This document shows, in pieces, positions 23,931-30,574 of a DNA stretch of 48,059 bases; positions within the stretch are counted from its first letter, which is position 1, and each line of letters begins with the position of its first letter. A program made the translations under genes and the position numbers. Under the pieces are notes generated by a model. That model searched no databases. It was not told the origin of the DNA and was given only the letters and a program-made list of their open reading frames with translations. The DNA comes from a virus. The stretch lies in IMG/VR virus record IMGVR_UViG_3300026097_000033, positions 1-48,059 of that record. The stretch is one strand, 5' to 3'.

Positions 23931-24173
23931 TTAAGTTAATACATCTACTTCTGCGGTTGTCTGTATCCAGACTTTTGCACCACATGCTAAAGGATCATCA
24001 GGTGAGTATACGACCGCACTAGGTCCATACACATGCACTGCGTATCCCTTTGTATTGCCCTTGCTTGTCTTACAAGTAAAAACAGGCTGGGCATCATCCG
24101 GAGACTTTGCATTGTGGCGGATCATATGCTGATTCACATGGATGCGTTTAATGATCCCTTCTTTAATGTTCAT
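23931..24173 (-). CDS. Hypothetical small beta-rich protein, 80 residues
   Basis: It lies three bases after the 189-residue gene in the same direction. The N-terminus (MNIKEGIIKRIHVNQHMIRH) is basic, followed by alternating strands (QPVFTCKTSKGNTKGYAVHV, then GPSAVVYSPDDPLACGAKVW). A small single-domain fold is likely. The ribosome site is weak. No family recognised. Its place in the operon supports expression with replication genes. Confidence 0.6.
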   Translation of the reverse strand: MNIKEGIIKRIHVNQHMIRHNAKSPDDAQPVFTCKTSKGNTKGYAVHVYGPSAVVYSPDDPLACGAKVWIQTTAEVDVLT

Positions 24174-24176
24174 GCT

Positions 24177-24746
24177 TTAATCCCATAATGCTTCATAGTA
24201 CTTACCGAATAAGCGGAACCCATTGGATATCCGTTCCTGTTCAGCCTCTATCTCTTCTTGAGATTCAAGGCGCATGTATACATCATCCTTGTTCGCCTTG
24301 CAATCAAATGCGTAGATCATTTCATCCATGACCCAGTCCCAACGCTTGAAGAAGTTCTTGTCTGTTGACCCGTCTTTCTGATACGCCGCAAACTCTTCAT
24401 CAGTGGGCAGTAACTCTTCAGGTACATCTTCAAAGTCTACCTCAGGTGCGCCATGCTTTGTATCGACTAACTGCCTTAACATTGGCAAGATAATGGGCGC
24501 AAGAGTATGATCCATGCTCCATGTATCCCACGGGTCAATGCGTATGTATTCGGGTTGTTCGTGACCCTTTATGCGATTTAATGTGTAATCAAGTACCCAC
24601 TGCACAGCATATTCTAGCTTCTCTAAGAATCTTTCATAGCGTGTGTATTCAGTTGGCCAGTTGATGTACCCGTAGCACTCAGTCATGTAGTCTGTGAAGA
24701 TCCTGCACTTGATTGCATGAGGGTACTTACCTATCTTAACTTTCAT
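24177..24746 (-). CDS. Conserved-looking phage protein, 189 residues, function unknown
   Basis: The start is supported by GGAGAAATAAACCG. The protein is rich in Trp, Tyr and acidic residues, with WDTWSMDHTLAPIILPMLRQ at about 72-91, KRWDWVMDEMIYAFDCKA at about 134-151, and a helical tail (AEQERISNGFRLFGKYYEAL). I recall similar proteins in many T4-like and marine phages, annotated only as hypothetical. The HTLAPIILP and WVMDEMIYAF stretches are the most conserved-looking parts. No catalytic motif can be named. Confidence 0.7.
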   Translation of the reverse strand: MKVKIGKYPHAIKCRIFTDYMTECYGYINWPTEYTRYERFLEKLEYAVQWVLDYTLNRIKGHEQPEYIRIDPWDTWSMDHTLAPIILPMLRQLVDTKHGAPEVDFEDVPEELLPTDEEFAAYQKDGSTDKNFFKRWDWVMDEMIYAFDCKANKDDVYMRLESQEEIEAEQERISNGFRLFGKYYEALWD

Positions 24747-24811
24747 CGGTTTATTTCTCCTTCAATTTGGGTACTGTGGGTACCACTATCTGCGTAAAAC
24801 GGTTTATCCAT
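24743..24811 (-). CDS. Possible 22-residue leader peptide (weak)
   Basis: A short frame from ATG 24809-24811 ends in an ATGA overlap with the 189-residue gene. No ribosome site precedes it. The frame stays open for 22 codons further upstream with protein-like sequence (GLPDAVNAAISAVNTQ) but without ATG, GTG or TTG. Either a longer gene with an unusual start exists here or this is leader sequence. Confidence 0.25.
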   Translation of the reverse strand: MDKPFYADSGTHSTQIEGEINR

Positions 24812-24864
24812 CTGTGTATTTACGGCAGATATCGCCGCATTTACAGCATCTGGTAAACCAACTG

Positions 24865-25098
24865 TTAAGTCCTGCTTAATAGTTCCCTGATCTTCGCAAA
24901 CACTTCACGCCTGTCAGACCATCGCTCACCCTTATGCACAAAGAACGCAGTGAACCCGTGGTTAGCCATAAACTTCTCAGTCACTGGCACACTGTTGACA
25001 TGAGTCATATACACCCACGGGTAGTTCGCAACCAGTTCAACATCCACGCCGATTCGTTTCAATCGTTTCACGAAACTTGCAATGAGTCGCCGGTTCAT
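24865..25098 (-). CDS. Hypothetical small protein, 77 residues
   Basis: This basic protein starts MNRRLIASFVKRLKRIGVDV and contains a YPWVYMTHVNSVPV strand region followed by ANHGFTAFFV and a charged C-terminal helix (RREVFAKIRELLSR). The ribosome site GGAG lies in the tail of the tiny upstream gene, and the starts and stops overlap (ATGA). I recall related small proteins in marine phages without function. It looks like a compact alpha/beta domain. Confidence 0.65.
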   Translation of the reverse strand: MNRRLIASFVKRLKRIGVDVELVANYPWVYMTHVNSVPVTEKFMANHGFTAFFVHKGERWSDRREVFAKIRELLSRT

Positions 25099-25184
25099 TG
25101 GTCTTCTCCTTGCAATCGTAAGGATTTCCAGTTTGCATCCTTTTGCTTACTTAAAATCCGCACTACCGTGCGGGAAAAAGTCAT
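25095..25184 (-). CDS. Tiny gene, 29 residues, coupled on both sides
   Basis: ATG at 25182-25184 overlaps the stop of the 166-residue gene (ATGA), and its own TGA overlaps the next ATG (ATGA). AAGGAC lies just upstream. The product (MTFSRTVVRILSKQKDANWK and nine more residues) is basic. The double coupling makes a translated peptide plausible, even if its only job is to keep ribosomes moving through the operon. Confidence 0.5.
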   Translation of the reverse strand: MTFSRTVVRILSKQKDANWKSLRLQGEDQ

Positions 25185-25681
25185 GCGTCCTTGCCCTTCA
25201 ACTTCTTCAACGCAGTCACAACCCGATACACGCCAGCTTTCTTCTTCAAATTCTCCAACGCAGTCACAACCCGATACACGCCAGCTTTCTTCTGCATATC
25301 TTCGTCGGTTGGGTTGAGTAAGTACACTGCCTCTTCAAGTGCTTCTCGCAGTTCGTTAATTTCTTTGGCTGAGAGGTACACGCCACCATACTTCGCCACG
25401 TCCACCTTACACTCATCAGGACGATGCTTCTCTTCCCAGTCTGTTAGCTTCTGTAAGGGATCAGCATCATCATCCACATCCTTGCCATCCTCATACCACT
25501 CAATATCGTAGGGAATCGTATACCCTGCCGCACGTAGAAAGTTATGGAACTCACGTGTGGCTTCATCCCATGTCGTGCCCTCACCGGACAAGGTCATGGT
25601 CATCTCCTGTAGGGGAGAAGGGTCTGACAGTGGGCCAAGTGGCGTGTCCCATGTTTCGGGTGTGTACGTAAGTTTAATCAT
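25181..25681 (-). CDS. Hypothetical protein with C-terminal 16-residue duplication
   Basis: This 166-residue protein is preceded by GAGGAGTAAGAT. The N-terminus has strand-type sequence (MIKLTYTPETWDTPLGP, LQEMTMTLSGEGTTWDEATR) and AAGYTIPYDIEWYEDG. The middle is acidic and helical. The C-terminus holds two tandem copies of KKAGVYRVVTALxxLK, produced by a 48-base DNA duplication. No family is recognised. One copy of the repeat is presumably the ancestral tail. Confidence 0.65.
   Translation of the reverse strand: MIKLTYTPETWDTPLGPLSDPSPLQEMTMTLSGEGTTWDEATREFHNFLRAAGYTIPYDIEWYEDGKDVDDDADPLQKLTDWEEKHRPDECKVDVAKYGGVYLSAKEINELREALEEAVYLLNPTDEDMQKKAGVYRVVTALENLKKKAGVYRVVTALKKLKGKDA
25207..25302 (-). 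repeat. 48-base tandem duplication in a coding sequence
   Basis: Two near-identical 48-base units (about 25207-25254 and 25255-25302) share the 33-base block starting at 25211 and again at 25259 without mismatch. They encode KKAGVYRVVTAL twice. The few differences lie at the unit edges. The unit length is a multiple of three, so the frame is kept. Confidence 0.93.
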
Positions 25682-25697
25682 ATCTTACTCCTCGTGT

Positions 25698-25979
25698 TTA
25701 ATAAAATCCCATCGCCCTGCCGAACCCGAAGGCACTGACGAAAGCGAAGTATACTGTGAGTATCATAACCCACACAAGACCCCTACGCCAATTCGCATAG
25801 GACTGTATTACCACTCCGACAAAGGATATTGGGTATACAATCCGCATGTCAGGGGCACTCGCATTGATTGCTAAGTACATACTTGCAATGACTGCAAGCA
25901 CAAGACCTATCAACTCACACCAGAAAGATATTCTATCGCTCTGGTAACTATTTCTCCAGAACTCAGAGACACTAGGCAT
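25698..25979 (-). CDS. Small membrane protein, about three TM segments
   Basis: This 93-residue protein uses the ATG at 25977-25979, overlapping the upstream stop by eight bases. Membrane-type segments are at about 19-39 (FWCELIGLVLAVIASMYLAI), 46-62 (RIVYPISFVGVVIQSYA) and 68-86 (LVWVMILTVYFAFVSAFGF). The layout resembles small PnuC-like or DUF membrane proteins often found in marine phages, but is too short for a full PnuC transporter. Function unknown. Confidence 0.65.
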   Translation of the reverse strand: MPSVSEFWRNSYQSDRISFWCELIGLVLAVIASMYLAINASAPDMRIVYPISFVGVVIQSYANWRRGLVWVMILTVYFAFVSAFGFGRAMGFY

Positions 25980-26211
25980 TTGTGTACTTCTCAATGGCAT
26001 CTTCTAAGTCATTACAAAACATACATGCAGGGATAGGCTTGTTGGGTGCAGGCTTCAGTTGATCGACTAGCACACGCCACCGATCATACGCCTCGTGGTC
26101 ATCTTCCATGTTAGCTTCATTGGATAGGAACAGTGCCCATACGTAAGCACACTCCCCCGTTAATCCAATACTGTATCCATTCGGACGTTCTACATACGGT
26201 AGCTTACTCAT
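25972..26211 (-). CDS. Hypothetical small protein, 79 residues
   Basis: Starts with an ATGA overlap on the stop of the zinc-ribbon gene. The sequence includes NGYSIGLTGECAYVWALFLS, a hydrophilic helix (EDDHEAYDRWRVLVDQLKP) and CMFCNDLEDAIEKY near the end. C63 and C66 make a CxxC pair, and a further cysteine lies at about 21, so metal binding is possible. No family recognised. Confidence 0.6.
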   Translation of the reverse strand: MSKLPYVERPNGYSIGLTGECAYVWALFLSNEANMEDDHEAYDRWRVLVDQLKPAPNKPIPACMFCNDLEDAIEKYTNA

Positions 26212-26342
26212 CCTTTCTTTTCTCCCTTAGTAATTTTCTTAGCATTGACTTTAAGCCAACACGTTGCACATGAGTAGAACTGTCCTTGTTCAATTAATAC
26301 TGCATTCTCTTTGCAGGTACTACACTTCGGTTGCTTTTCCAT
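26208..26342 (-). CDS. Zinc-ribbon protein, 44 residues
   Basis: The ATG at 26340-26342 follows GGAGTGTTGGTA. The protein has two CxxC knuckles (C7/C10 in KCSTC and C25/C28 in SCATC), giving a minimal four-cysteine zinc ribbon, followed by a basic tail (KVNAKKITKGEKKG). Such small ribbons in phages can bind nucleic acid or act as adaptors. A longer in-frame reading to 26411 overlaps the regulator gene more and lacks a ribosome site. Confidence 0.65.
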   Translation of the reverse strand: MEKQPKCSTCKENAVLIEQGQFYSCATCWLKVNAKKITKGEKKG

Positions 26343-26652
26343 TACCAACACTCCATGGCTTTGTGATTGTCCAGTGACCGAAGGGTACAACACCATGCCA
26401 TTCCTTTTCAAATAATTTCTGAGGTCTTCCCGGAGTGAACCTACCAGTCCTAGGTTGTAACCCTAGCCTGTCTCTGTACTTGGCCACATGTCTTTGTACA
26501 GATCTTTTAGTGACTCCTAACTCTTTTCCTATTTGCTGTGCAGGTACATCCTGTTCCCACAACTCAATCAGCCTTTCCTCCCGCTCATGATTCCACAGTT
26601 TCTTTGTGTCTCGATCCGCTCTGTCTGGATCTGACCAGTACCCATCACTCAT
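26320..26652 (-). CDS. GcrA-like helix-turn-helix regulator
   Basis: This 110-residue protein has a helix-turn-helix at about 19-66: WNHEREERLIELWEQDVPAQ, QIGKELGVTKRSVQRHV and RDRLGLQPR. The pattern W-x2-ERxERLIELW, AxQIGKELG and a final LGL is close to the DNA-binding domain of GcrA, the alphaproteobacterial cell-cycle regulator that works with methylated GANTC sites and sigma70. A phage copy could redirect host transcription or timing. A plain HTH_Myb/SANT-like protein is the alternative. The start follows AGAGG and overlaps the previous stop (ATGA). Confidence 0.65.
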   Translation of the reverse strand: MSDGYWSDPDRADRDTKKLWNHEREERLIELWEQDVPAQQIGKELGVTKRSVQRHVAKYRDRLGLQPRTGRFTPGRPQKLFEKEWHGVVPFGHWTITKPWSVGNGKATEV

Positions 26653-27170
26653 TGACTAACCTCTGACATATGCTGTTTATACAAATCTAATATTGGAAAT
26701 AGCTGATCATGCTTTGCGTATTTCCGCATACCATGACCGTAATTCCTTTCAGCACAAACTTCCATGAATTTTTCTTTGTTTATCCATCCAACAAAATCTA
26801 CAAAGTATTTATCCTCTGTGCTGTGACCGAGAACCCCAATGTCTGCTTTGAAACTATCGAAGCCATCAAAGATCAAATCAGGGTCATCTCTTCGTGAGCA
26901 TTTTACATCGACAGTTAATCCATTCGATAAGACATAGTCTATGCCACCATCCGCACGAACAGTCACTTGAGTAGGTTCTAATTTAAACAACTTAGAAAAA
27001 GCATACTCACCTTTGAAGCCTAAGCCATTAGAACTTTCCCGGCTGTGTCTTTCTTTGGATTCTTCAATGCGAGGCTGTGCCTTCTGTTCTCTACAGATAG
27101 CTACTGTCTCTTCCCCCATACCAGCGCAGTTCTTAACTTCTTCCTCAGATAAAAATACACGGATCTTCAT
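26649..27170 (-). CDS. PD-(D/E)XK nuclease-like protein
   Basis: This 173-residue protein has E55 (GFKGEYAF), D78 (GGIDYVL) and D88-x-K90 (TVDVKCS), spaced as in the PD-(D/E)XK nuclease core with the final Lys in a strand. ADIGVLGHSTEDKYFVDFVG continues the alpha/beta fold as in restriction-endonuclease-like proteins. It may be a small endonuclease for DNA processing or host DNA breakdown. It is the first gene after the internal terminator, so it may need readthrough or its own promoter. The N-terminal 45 residues are highly charged. Confidence 0.7.
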   Translation of the reverse strand: MKIRVFLSEEEVKNCAGMGEETVAICREQKAQPRIEESKERHSRESSNGLGFKGEYAFSKLFKLEPTQVTVRADGGIDYVLSNGLTVDVKCSRRDDPDLIFDGFDSFKADIGVLGHSTEDKYFVDFVGWINKEKFMEVCAERNYGHGMRKYAKHDQLFPILDLYKQHMSEVSQ

Positions 27171-27226
27171 GCGTGTGCCCTTTTGATTGCTAACGAATCT
27201 CTGAGTCTACACCAAACGACAGGCAT

Positions 27227-27250
27227 AAAAAAGCCCCTCCGAAGAGGGGC
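27227..27250 (-). terminator. Rho-independent terminator inside leftward operon
   Basis: On the minus strand, GCCCCTC-TTCG-GAGGGGC is followed by six Ts, a textbook hairpin with a stable UUCG loop. It stands 17 bases after the primase stop and before the nuclease-like gene. It would stop or attenuate transcripts started at the 28.1 kb promoter. Confidence 0.85.
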
Positions 27251-27266
27251 ACAGCTTTGTTGGAGA

Positions 27267-28034
27267 CTAAGCCACGATGTCCTGAACCATTGCGGGAGGG
27301 AAATATTTCAGGTCATCTGGGAGTAATACTACACGACAGTTTACGTATGGGTCAAGCATTTTTTTAATCTTTAATGACTTTTGACTGGCATCTTTATCTA
27401 AGGCAATAGCGATCTCATCAAAGGCCATCAGGTCTTTAATACGTGATTCATGGAAGGTAGTTCCTAAGATAGCAATCCCTGTGTAGCCTGCCTTATCAAC
27501 TGAACATGCGCTCACACAGTCCTCAACTATCACTCCTAACTCTTTGTTTTTATTAGTTATGTACATAATATCTTTGTTGGTATCATAGCGTCGCCACTTA
27601 GGAATCTGGTTGATCAGACTACGACCAACAGCACCAACTAACTGATCCTCTTCATCATGCACTAAGAACACTGCACGATTCTCTCGTATGTCTAACCACA
27701 CATCTTCAGGATCTAAATTATATTGATCTATGTATTCTTCAAGGAGAGGAGATGTCCTACGTACAATCTGATCAGGAAGACTGAATGTTTGTACAGTATT
27801 ATCTTCCACCCACCCTTGGCGGGATAGGGTAATTCTAGTACGAATATCATCCGCTGAGAACTTAGTTCTTTTCTTACCTGAACAGTCACACGATGCTTTG
27901 TAGCAATTCCAAACTAAATTCCCTTGCTTCTTGGAGATGGTGAAGGTATTCCTCCCACCACAGCAAGGACAGTTCGTACGTTCAGTATCGCCCTCAGATA
28001 AATTTACTGAATCTAAAAAGGTTTGCAAATTCAT
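27267..28034 (-). CDS. DNA primase (zinc finger plus Toprim)
   Basis: This 255-residue protein makes RNA primers for replication. The N-terminal zinc site is formed by cysteines 22, 24, 25, 44, 49 and 51 (NCPCCGG, WNCYKASCDC). The Toprim part shows E171 in VIVEDCVSACS and the DxD pair D213 and D215 in IALDKDAS, which bind magnesium. PDDLKYFPPAMVQDI at the C-terminus is typical of phage primases of this type. It is shorter than DnaG and lacks the helicase half found in T7 gp4; the helicase is encoded separately 4 kb downstream. It is the first gene of the leftward operon. Confidence 0.92.
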   Translation of the reverse strand: MNLQTFLDSVNLSEGDTERTNCPCCGGRNTFTISKKQGNLVWNCYKASCDCSGKKRTKFSADDIRTRITLSRQGWVEDNTVQTFSLPDQIVRRTSPLLEEYIDQYNLDPEDVWLDIRENRAVFLVHDEEDQLVGAVGRSLINQIPKWRRYDTNKDIMYITNKNKELGVIVEDCVSACSVDKAGYTGIAILGTTFHESRIKDLMAFDEIAIALDKDASQKSLKIKKMLDPYVNCRVVLLPDDLKYFPPAMVQDIVA

Positions 28035-28301
28035 AATTTTGGAATTTCCTATATGGAATCTATACGTGAGAAATCATGAACTACAAAAAAGTTCCCGTCA
28101 ACCCCTTGTCAGTTACAAAGATCCATGATAGGGTACTGGGTTATGAAAGCCCGGAAAGTATATATTTATATAAAATAAACCTTATAAGTATTCTTATATA
28201 TATGTATTTATATACAGAAATACTTTTAAGGTTTGGTGCTTGTAAAGGTTTTGTTTACATGTTGTTATGTTCTGGCATGTACTAAACGGGAGAAAATAGT
28301 T
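28035..28301. promoter_or_regulatory. Divergent intergenic region with AT-rich block
   Basis: These 267 bases separate the leftward replication genes from the rightward accessory genes. They hold the minus-strand promoter and a strongly AT-rich stretch at about 28158-28216 of TATATA-type repeats. A weak plus-strand promoter-like pair (TTTACA at 28254 and TGTACT at 28278, 18 bases apart) is also present. The AT-rich block next to the primase could be a replication origin, but no iterons were seen. Confidence 0.5.
28073..28101 (-). promoter_or_regulatory. Sigma70-type promoter for the leftward replication operon
   Basis: On the minus strand, TTGACG and CATGAT are separated by 17 bases and end about 38 bases before the primase ATG. 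The -35 matches five of six consensus bases and the -10 four of six. It is the best promoter-like sequence facing the primase. Confidence 0.65.
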
Positions 28302-28517
28302 ATGCGGAATAAAATTTTCTATTTCCATCCAGTAAAAAAGCGCGTATCTGATACGACACTGCTAAACTTCATGCTGTCTTATCGTGTGGACTGTCAGGTT
28401 TCGGATTATGATCGCGGAATGTTTGAAGCCCGGTCAGGTTCAGATAGTGTCTGGGGTAATAGTCCGAGGGATGCATTGCGCGGCCTTTATATTCTGTACA
28501 ATGGAGTGCCGTCTTAA
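28302..28517 (+). CDS. Hypothetical protein, 71 residues, first gene of accessory island
   Basis: The ATG at 28302 follows CGGGAGAAAATAGTT, a leader shared almost exactly with the gene at 28613. An upstream ATG at 28233 gives a poor hydrophobic extension and is rejected. The protein is basic at the start (MRNKIFYFHPVKKRVSDTTL) and has SGSDSVWGNSPRDALRGLYI near the end, a compact alpha/beta look. No family recognised. Its base composition is richer in G and C than the phage core genes. Confidence 0.6.
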   Translation: MRNKIFYFHPVKKRVSDTTLLNFMLSYRVDCQVSDYDRGMFEARSGSDSVWGNSPRDALRGLYILYNGVPS

Positions 28518-28588
28518 TGTTTGGAATTTTATTGTGGCCTTTTATTTGGCGAATGTTTTTAATTTATGTGATTATTGTTTACTTGTAA
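28517..28588 (+). CDS. Tiny membrane peptide, 23 residues
   Basis: A TAATG junction links this frame to the previous gene. The product MFGILLWPFIWRMFLIYVII plus three residues is one membrane helix with a central Arg. Such peptides in phages can act on host membranes or simply be coupled products. Supported by overlap only. Confidence 0.4.
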   Translation: MFGILLWPFIWRMFLIYVIIVYL

Positions 28589-28612
28589 GACTATCAGCGG
28601 GAGAGAATAGTT

Positions 28613-29299
28613 ATGCAGACAAAAACTAGCACAATTTATCAGAAGAGTATCAAAGACCCGGCGGACTATGCGCACAACCTGTTGAAGGTTCCTAGTTCTA
28701 AGAAGCTTGGGGCGGCGGGTAAGCTTGTAAAGAAAGGCCGCTTGAAAGGGGCGGAGGTTTTCACGTTAACATTGACCGAGCGGGAAACGTGCCCGGAATC
28801 GTGCGGACACTGGTCCGACTGCTACGGAAACAATATGCCATTCGCGCATCGATTCAAGGCCGGTCCTGAATTGGAATCACGCCTAGAAAAAGAGGTTGCG
28901 GAAAAGTGTTACAAGGCCGCAATGAAAGGCCGAAAGGTTCTAGTCCGCTTGCATGTACTAGGCGACTTCTATTCTGATTCGTACGTGCGACTCTGGGATA
29001 ATCTGATGGCCCGATTCGATAACCTGAATGTCTGGGGCTATACCCATGTGACCGAGCAGGATAACTATCTGGTCTATCATTTATTGCATCGCATGCGAAT
29101 CGAATTCGGTAGTCGCTGGGCCGTGCGCTGGTCTGATCAACCGGGCTGGGAATTCTCAGCAAACAGTGAAGACATACAGAAACCAGAAAAGGGAAAGGCT
29201 ATTGTATGCCCAGAACAGGAAGGGAAAACGCTAGCCTGTACCACTTGCGCCCTGTGCTGGGAAAAAGACAATGTGCAGATAATTTTCAAAACCCATTGA
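28613..29299 (+). CDS. GP88/DUF7227-like cysteine-rich protein
   Basis: This 228-residue protein has a cysteine cluster CPESCGHWSDCYG (residues 60-72), a central VRLHVLGDFYSD and WGYTHVTEQDN core, and a C-terminal cluster VCPEQEG plus CTTCALCW. The pattern matches proteins called GP88 in mycobacteriophages and DUF7227 in alphaproteobacterial plasmids and phages, as I recall them. The cysteines suggest metal or iron-sulfur binding, and the core may be a TIM-barrel-like fold. The reaction is not known. The leader CGGGAGAGAATAGTT repeats that of the first island gene. A promoter for the next gene overlaps its stop. Confidence 0.65.
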   Translation: MQTKTSTIYQKSIKDPADYAHNLLKVPSSKKLGAAGKLVKKGRLKGAEVFTLTLTERETCPESCGHWSDCYGNNMPFAHRFKAGPELESRLEKEVAEKCYKAAMKGRKVLVRLHVLGDFYSDSYVRLWDNLMARFDNLNVWGYTHVTEQDNYLVYHLLHRMRIEFGSRWAVRWSDQPGWEFSANSEDIQKPEKGKAIVCPEQEGKTLACTTCALCWEKDNVQIIFKTH

Positions 29300-29325
29300 C
29301 GGGGCTTTTATTTCTGTAGTTTAAT
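29296..29325 (+). promoter_or_regulatory. Sigma70-type promoter for the DUF932 gene
   Basis: TTGACG and TTTAAT lie 18 bases apart, each matching five of six consensus bases. They start in the stop codon of the previous gene and end 42 bases before the DUF932 ATG. Confidence 0.6.
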
Positions 29326-29366
29326 CGCGACTAGGCAATACCGCCTATTACTTGGAGACTAGCAAA

Positions 29367-30374
29367 ATGAATGCATTTACTGATTTTGGTTCTGTTCTTA
29401 CTGATGCGAATGGCACGGTCACTGTCACGCATGACGATATCACGGACGTTTCACTGTTCGCTGATCAGGGTTCAGTGATCAAGGCCCCACTGTTCGATGC
29501 TCACGGGAGAGAGTTATCTAACTATTTCGGGCTGGCTAATACTGTTACCGGCGAGTTGCTGGACAGTCCGCCAGTGTCGAAAGGTTATAAAATCGTTGAT
29601 CATGCGAAGGCCTTTCAAGCCCAAGCGCAAACGATTCTAGGAAACCCCGAACTACCCCATGGCAATTTTACTGTCGTTGATAAAATTATCAGGGGCGGTA
29701 GGAAAGCAACCCGGGCTATTTATTTCAACGATCTCACATGGGACATTGACGGCAGGGGTCAAGGTATCACTGCCCGGGCTGATCTGATCAATTCAATTGA
29801 TATGTCTAGTGCCTTTCAGATATTCGCTGGGGCTTATCGTGAATATTGCGAGAATACGTGTGTGTTTGGCGGTGCTAAAACCTATCACCAGAAACAAAAA
29901 CACACGCGCAACCTAAGCCCTGAGGCGCTAATTGCGAAGGCTACGCTTTCAATGGCTATGTTCGATCAGCACCGGGAGCAGATGCAAGCTTGGAAGGTTA
30001 TCGACTTGCACCCGTCTCAATGGGTTGAAATCATGGAGCAGACACTCTGTGCCAACACCGGGAAAGGCCGTGCGCTTGCAAACGATAAGGCCGTGAAGGT
30101 TAACGGAAAGCTTTTGGACTATATGGTTCACCGCTTCGAGCAGGAATCTAAGAGTCTGGGCAATACTGCATGGGCAGGCTATAACGCGCTGACTCATTGG
30201 GCTACCCATACGGATGAAAGCTTCGAGCGGGTACGTGAAGACGGGACTGTGGTTGAACTGCAAACCAGCCGTAAAGGTTCTAATCGTGATCTGGTCCAGC
30301 TGGAACGCAATGAGAAGGTTCGGAAGGTTTTAGATTCTGAACAGTGGTTAGCCTTGGAAGGGGTTGCGGCATGA
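29367..30374 (+). CDS. DUF932 plasmid/phage protein
   Basis: This 335-residue protein, from the ATG after GGAGACTAGCAAA, follows the DUF932 (TIGR03299-like) family. VSKGYKIVDHAKAFQAQAQ, the DINSIDMSSAFQIFAGAYRE-like middle, CVFGGAKTYHQKQKHTRN and AGYNALTHWATHTDE are family-like stretches. DUF932 proteins occur on many plasmids and phages of proteobacteria and have no settled function; a link to DNA replication or repair has been guessed from neighbours. It forms its own transcription unit here, with a promoter in front and a terminator behind. Codon choice (frequent GCC, CGC, GGC) differs from the core genes. Confidence 0.8.
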   Translation: MNAFTDFGSVLTDANGTVTVTHDDITDVSLFADQGSVIKAPLFDAHGRELSNYFGLANTVTGELLDSPPVSKGYKIVDHAKAFQAQAQTILGNPELPHGNFTVVDKIIRGGRKATRAIYFNDLTWDIDGRGQGITARADLINSIDMSSAFQIFAGAYREYCENTCVFGGAKTYHQKQKHTRNLSPEALIAKATLSMAMFDQHREQMQAWKVIDLHPSQWVEIMEQTLCANTGKGRALANDKAVKVNGKLLDYMVHRFEQESKSLGNTAWAGYNALTHWATHTDESFERVREDGTVVELQTSRKGSNRDLVQLERNEKVRKVLDSEQWLALEGVAA

Positions 30375-30472
30375 CATTAGATTTATTCACGGTAATTGTT
30401 TATCTAGCCGTATTTTCTGGCTGGTTAGGCATAGGCGGCCTGATCGCATGGTGTCTCGGATATCGTGATTAA
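30371..30472 (+). CDS. Tiny membrane protein, 33 residues
   Basis: ATG at 30371 overlaps the DUF932 stop (ATGA). The product (MTLDLFTVIVYLAVFSGWLG, IGGLIAWCLGYRD) is a single hydrophobic helix with a glycine-rich middle. It ends 22 bases before the terminator stem. No family. The coupling supports translation with the DUF932 gene. Confidence 0.5.
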   Translation: MTLDLFTVIVYLAVFSGWLGIGGLIAWCLGYRD

Positions 30473-30494
30473 GCTTTAAAGGTTCCCTCACTTA

Positions 30495-30520
30495 GCCCCT
30501 CATCGCAGGGGCTTTTTTTT
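30495..30520 (+). terminator. Rho-independent terminator after DUF932 unit
   Basis: GCCCCT-CATCGC-AGGGGC followed by eight Ts. The stem is six GC-rich pairs. It closes the DUF932 transcription unit and has a near twin at 30921. Confidence 0.9.
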
Positions 30521-30574
30521 GTCCTGAATTTCTGCTATGGTCTGGACTCACTTTTATTAACGGAGACTAATATT

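Noticed and set aside
27259-27269. TTGGAGACTA on the plus strand near the primase stop, similar to island leaders
   Set aside because: It lies in coding DNA of the opposite strand without a following gene; most likely chance.
28076-28285. 69-codon plus-strand frame in the AT-rich divergent region
   Set aside because: It is made of Ile/Tyr/Leu codons expected from TATA-rich DNA, overlaps the minus-strand promoter and has no ribosome site.
28854-29162. 102-codon minus-strand frame inside the GP88-like gene
   Set aside because: Shadow frame. The plus-strand frame has a matching leader, cysteine clusters and neighbours.
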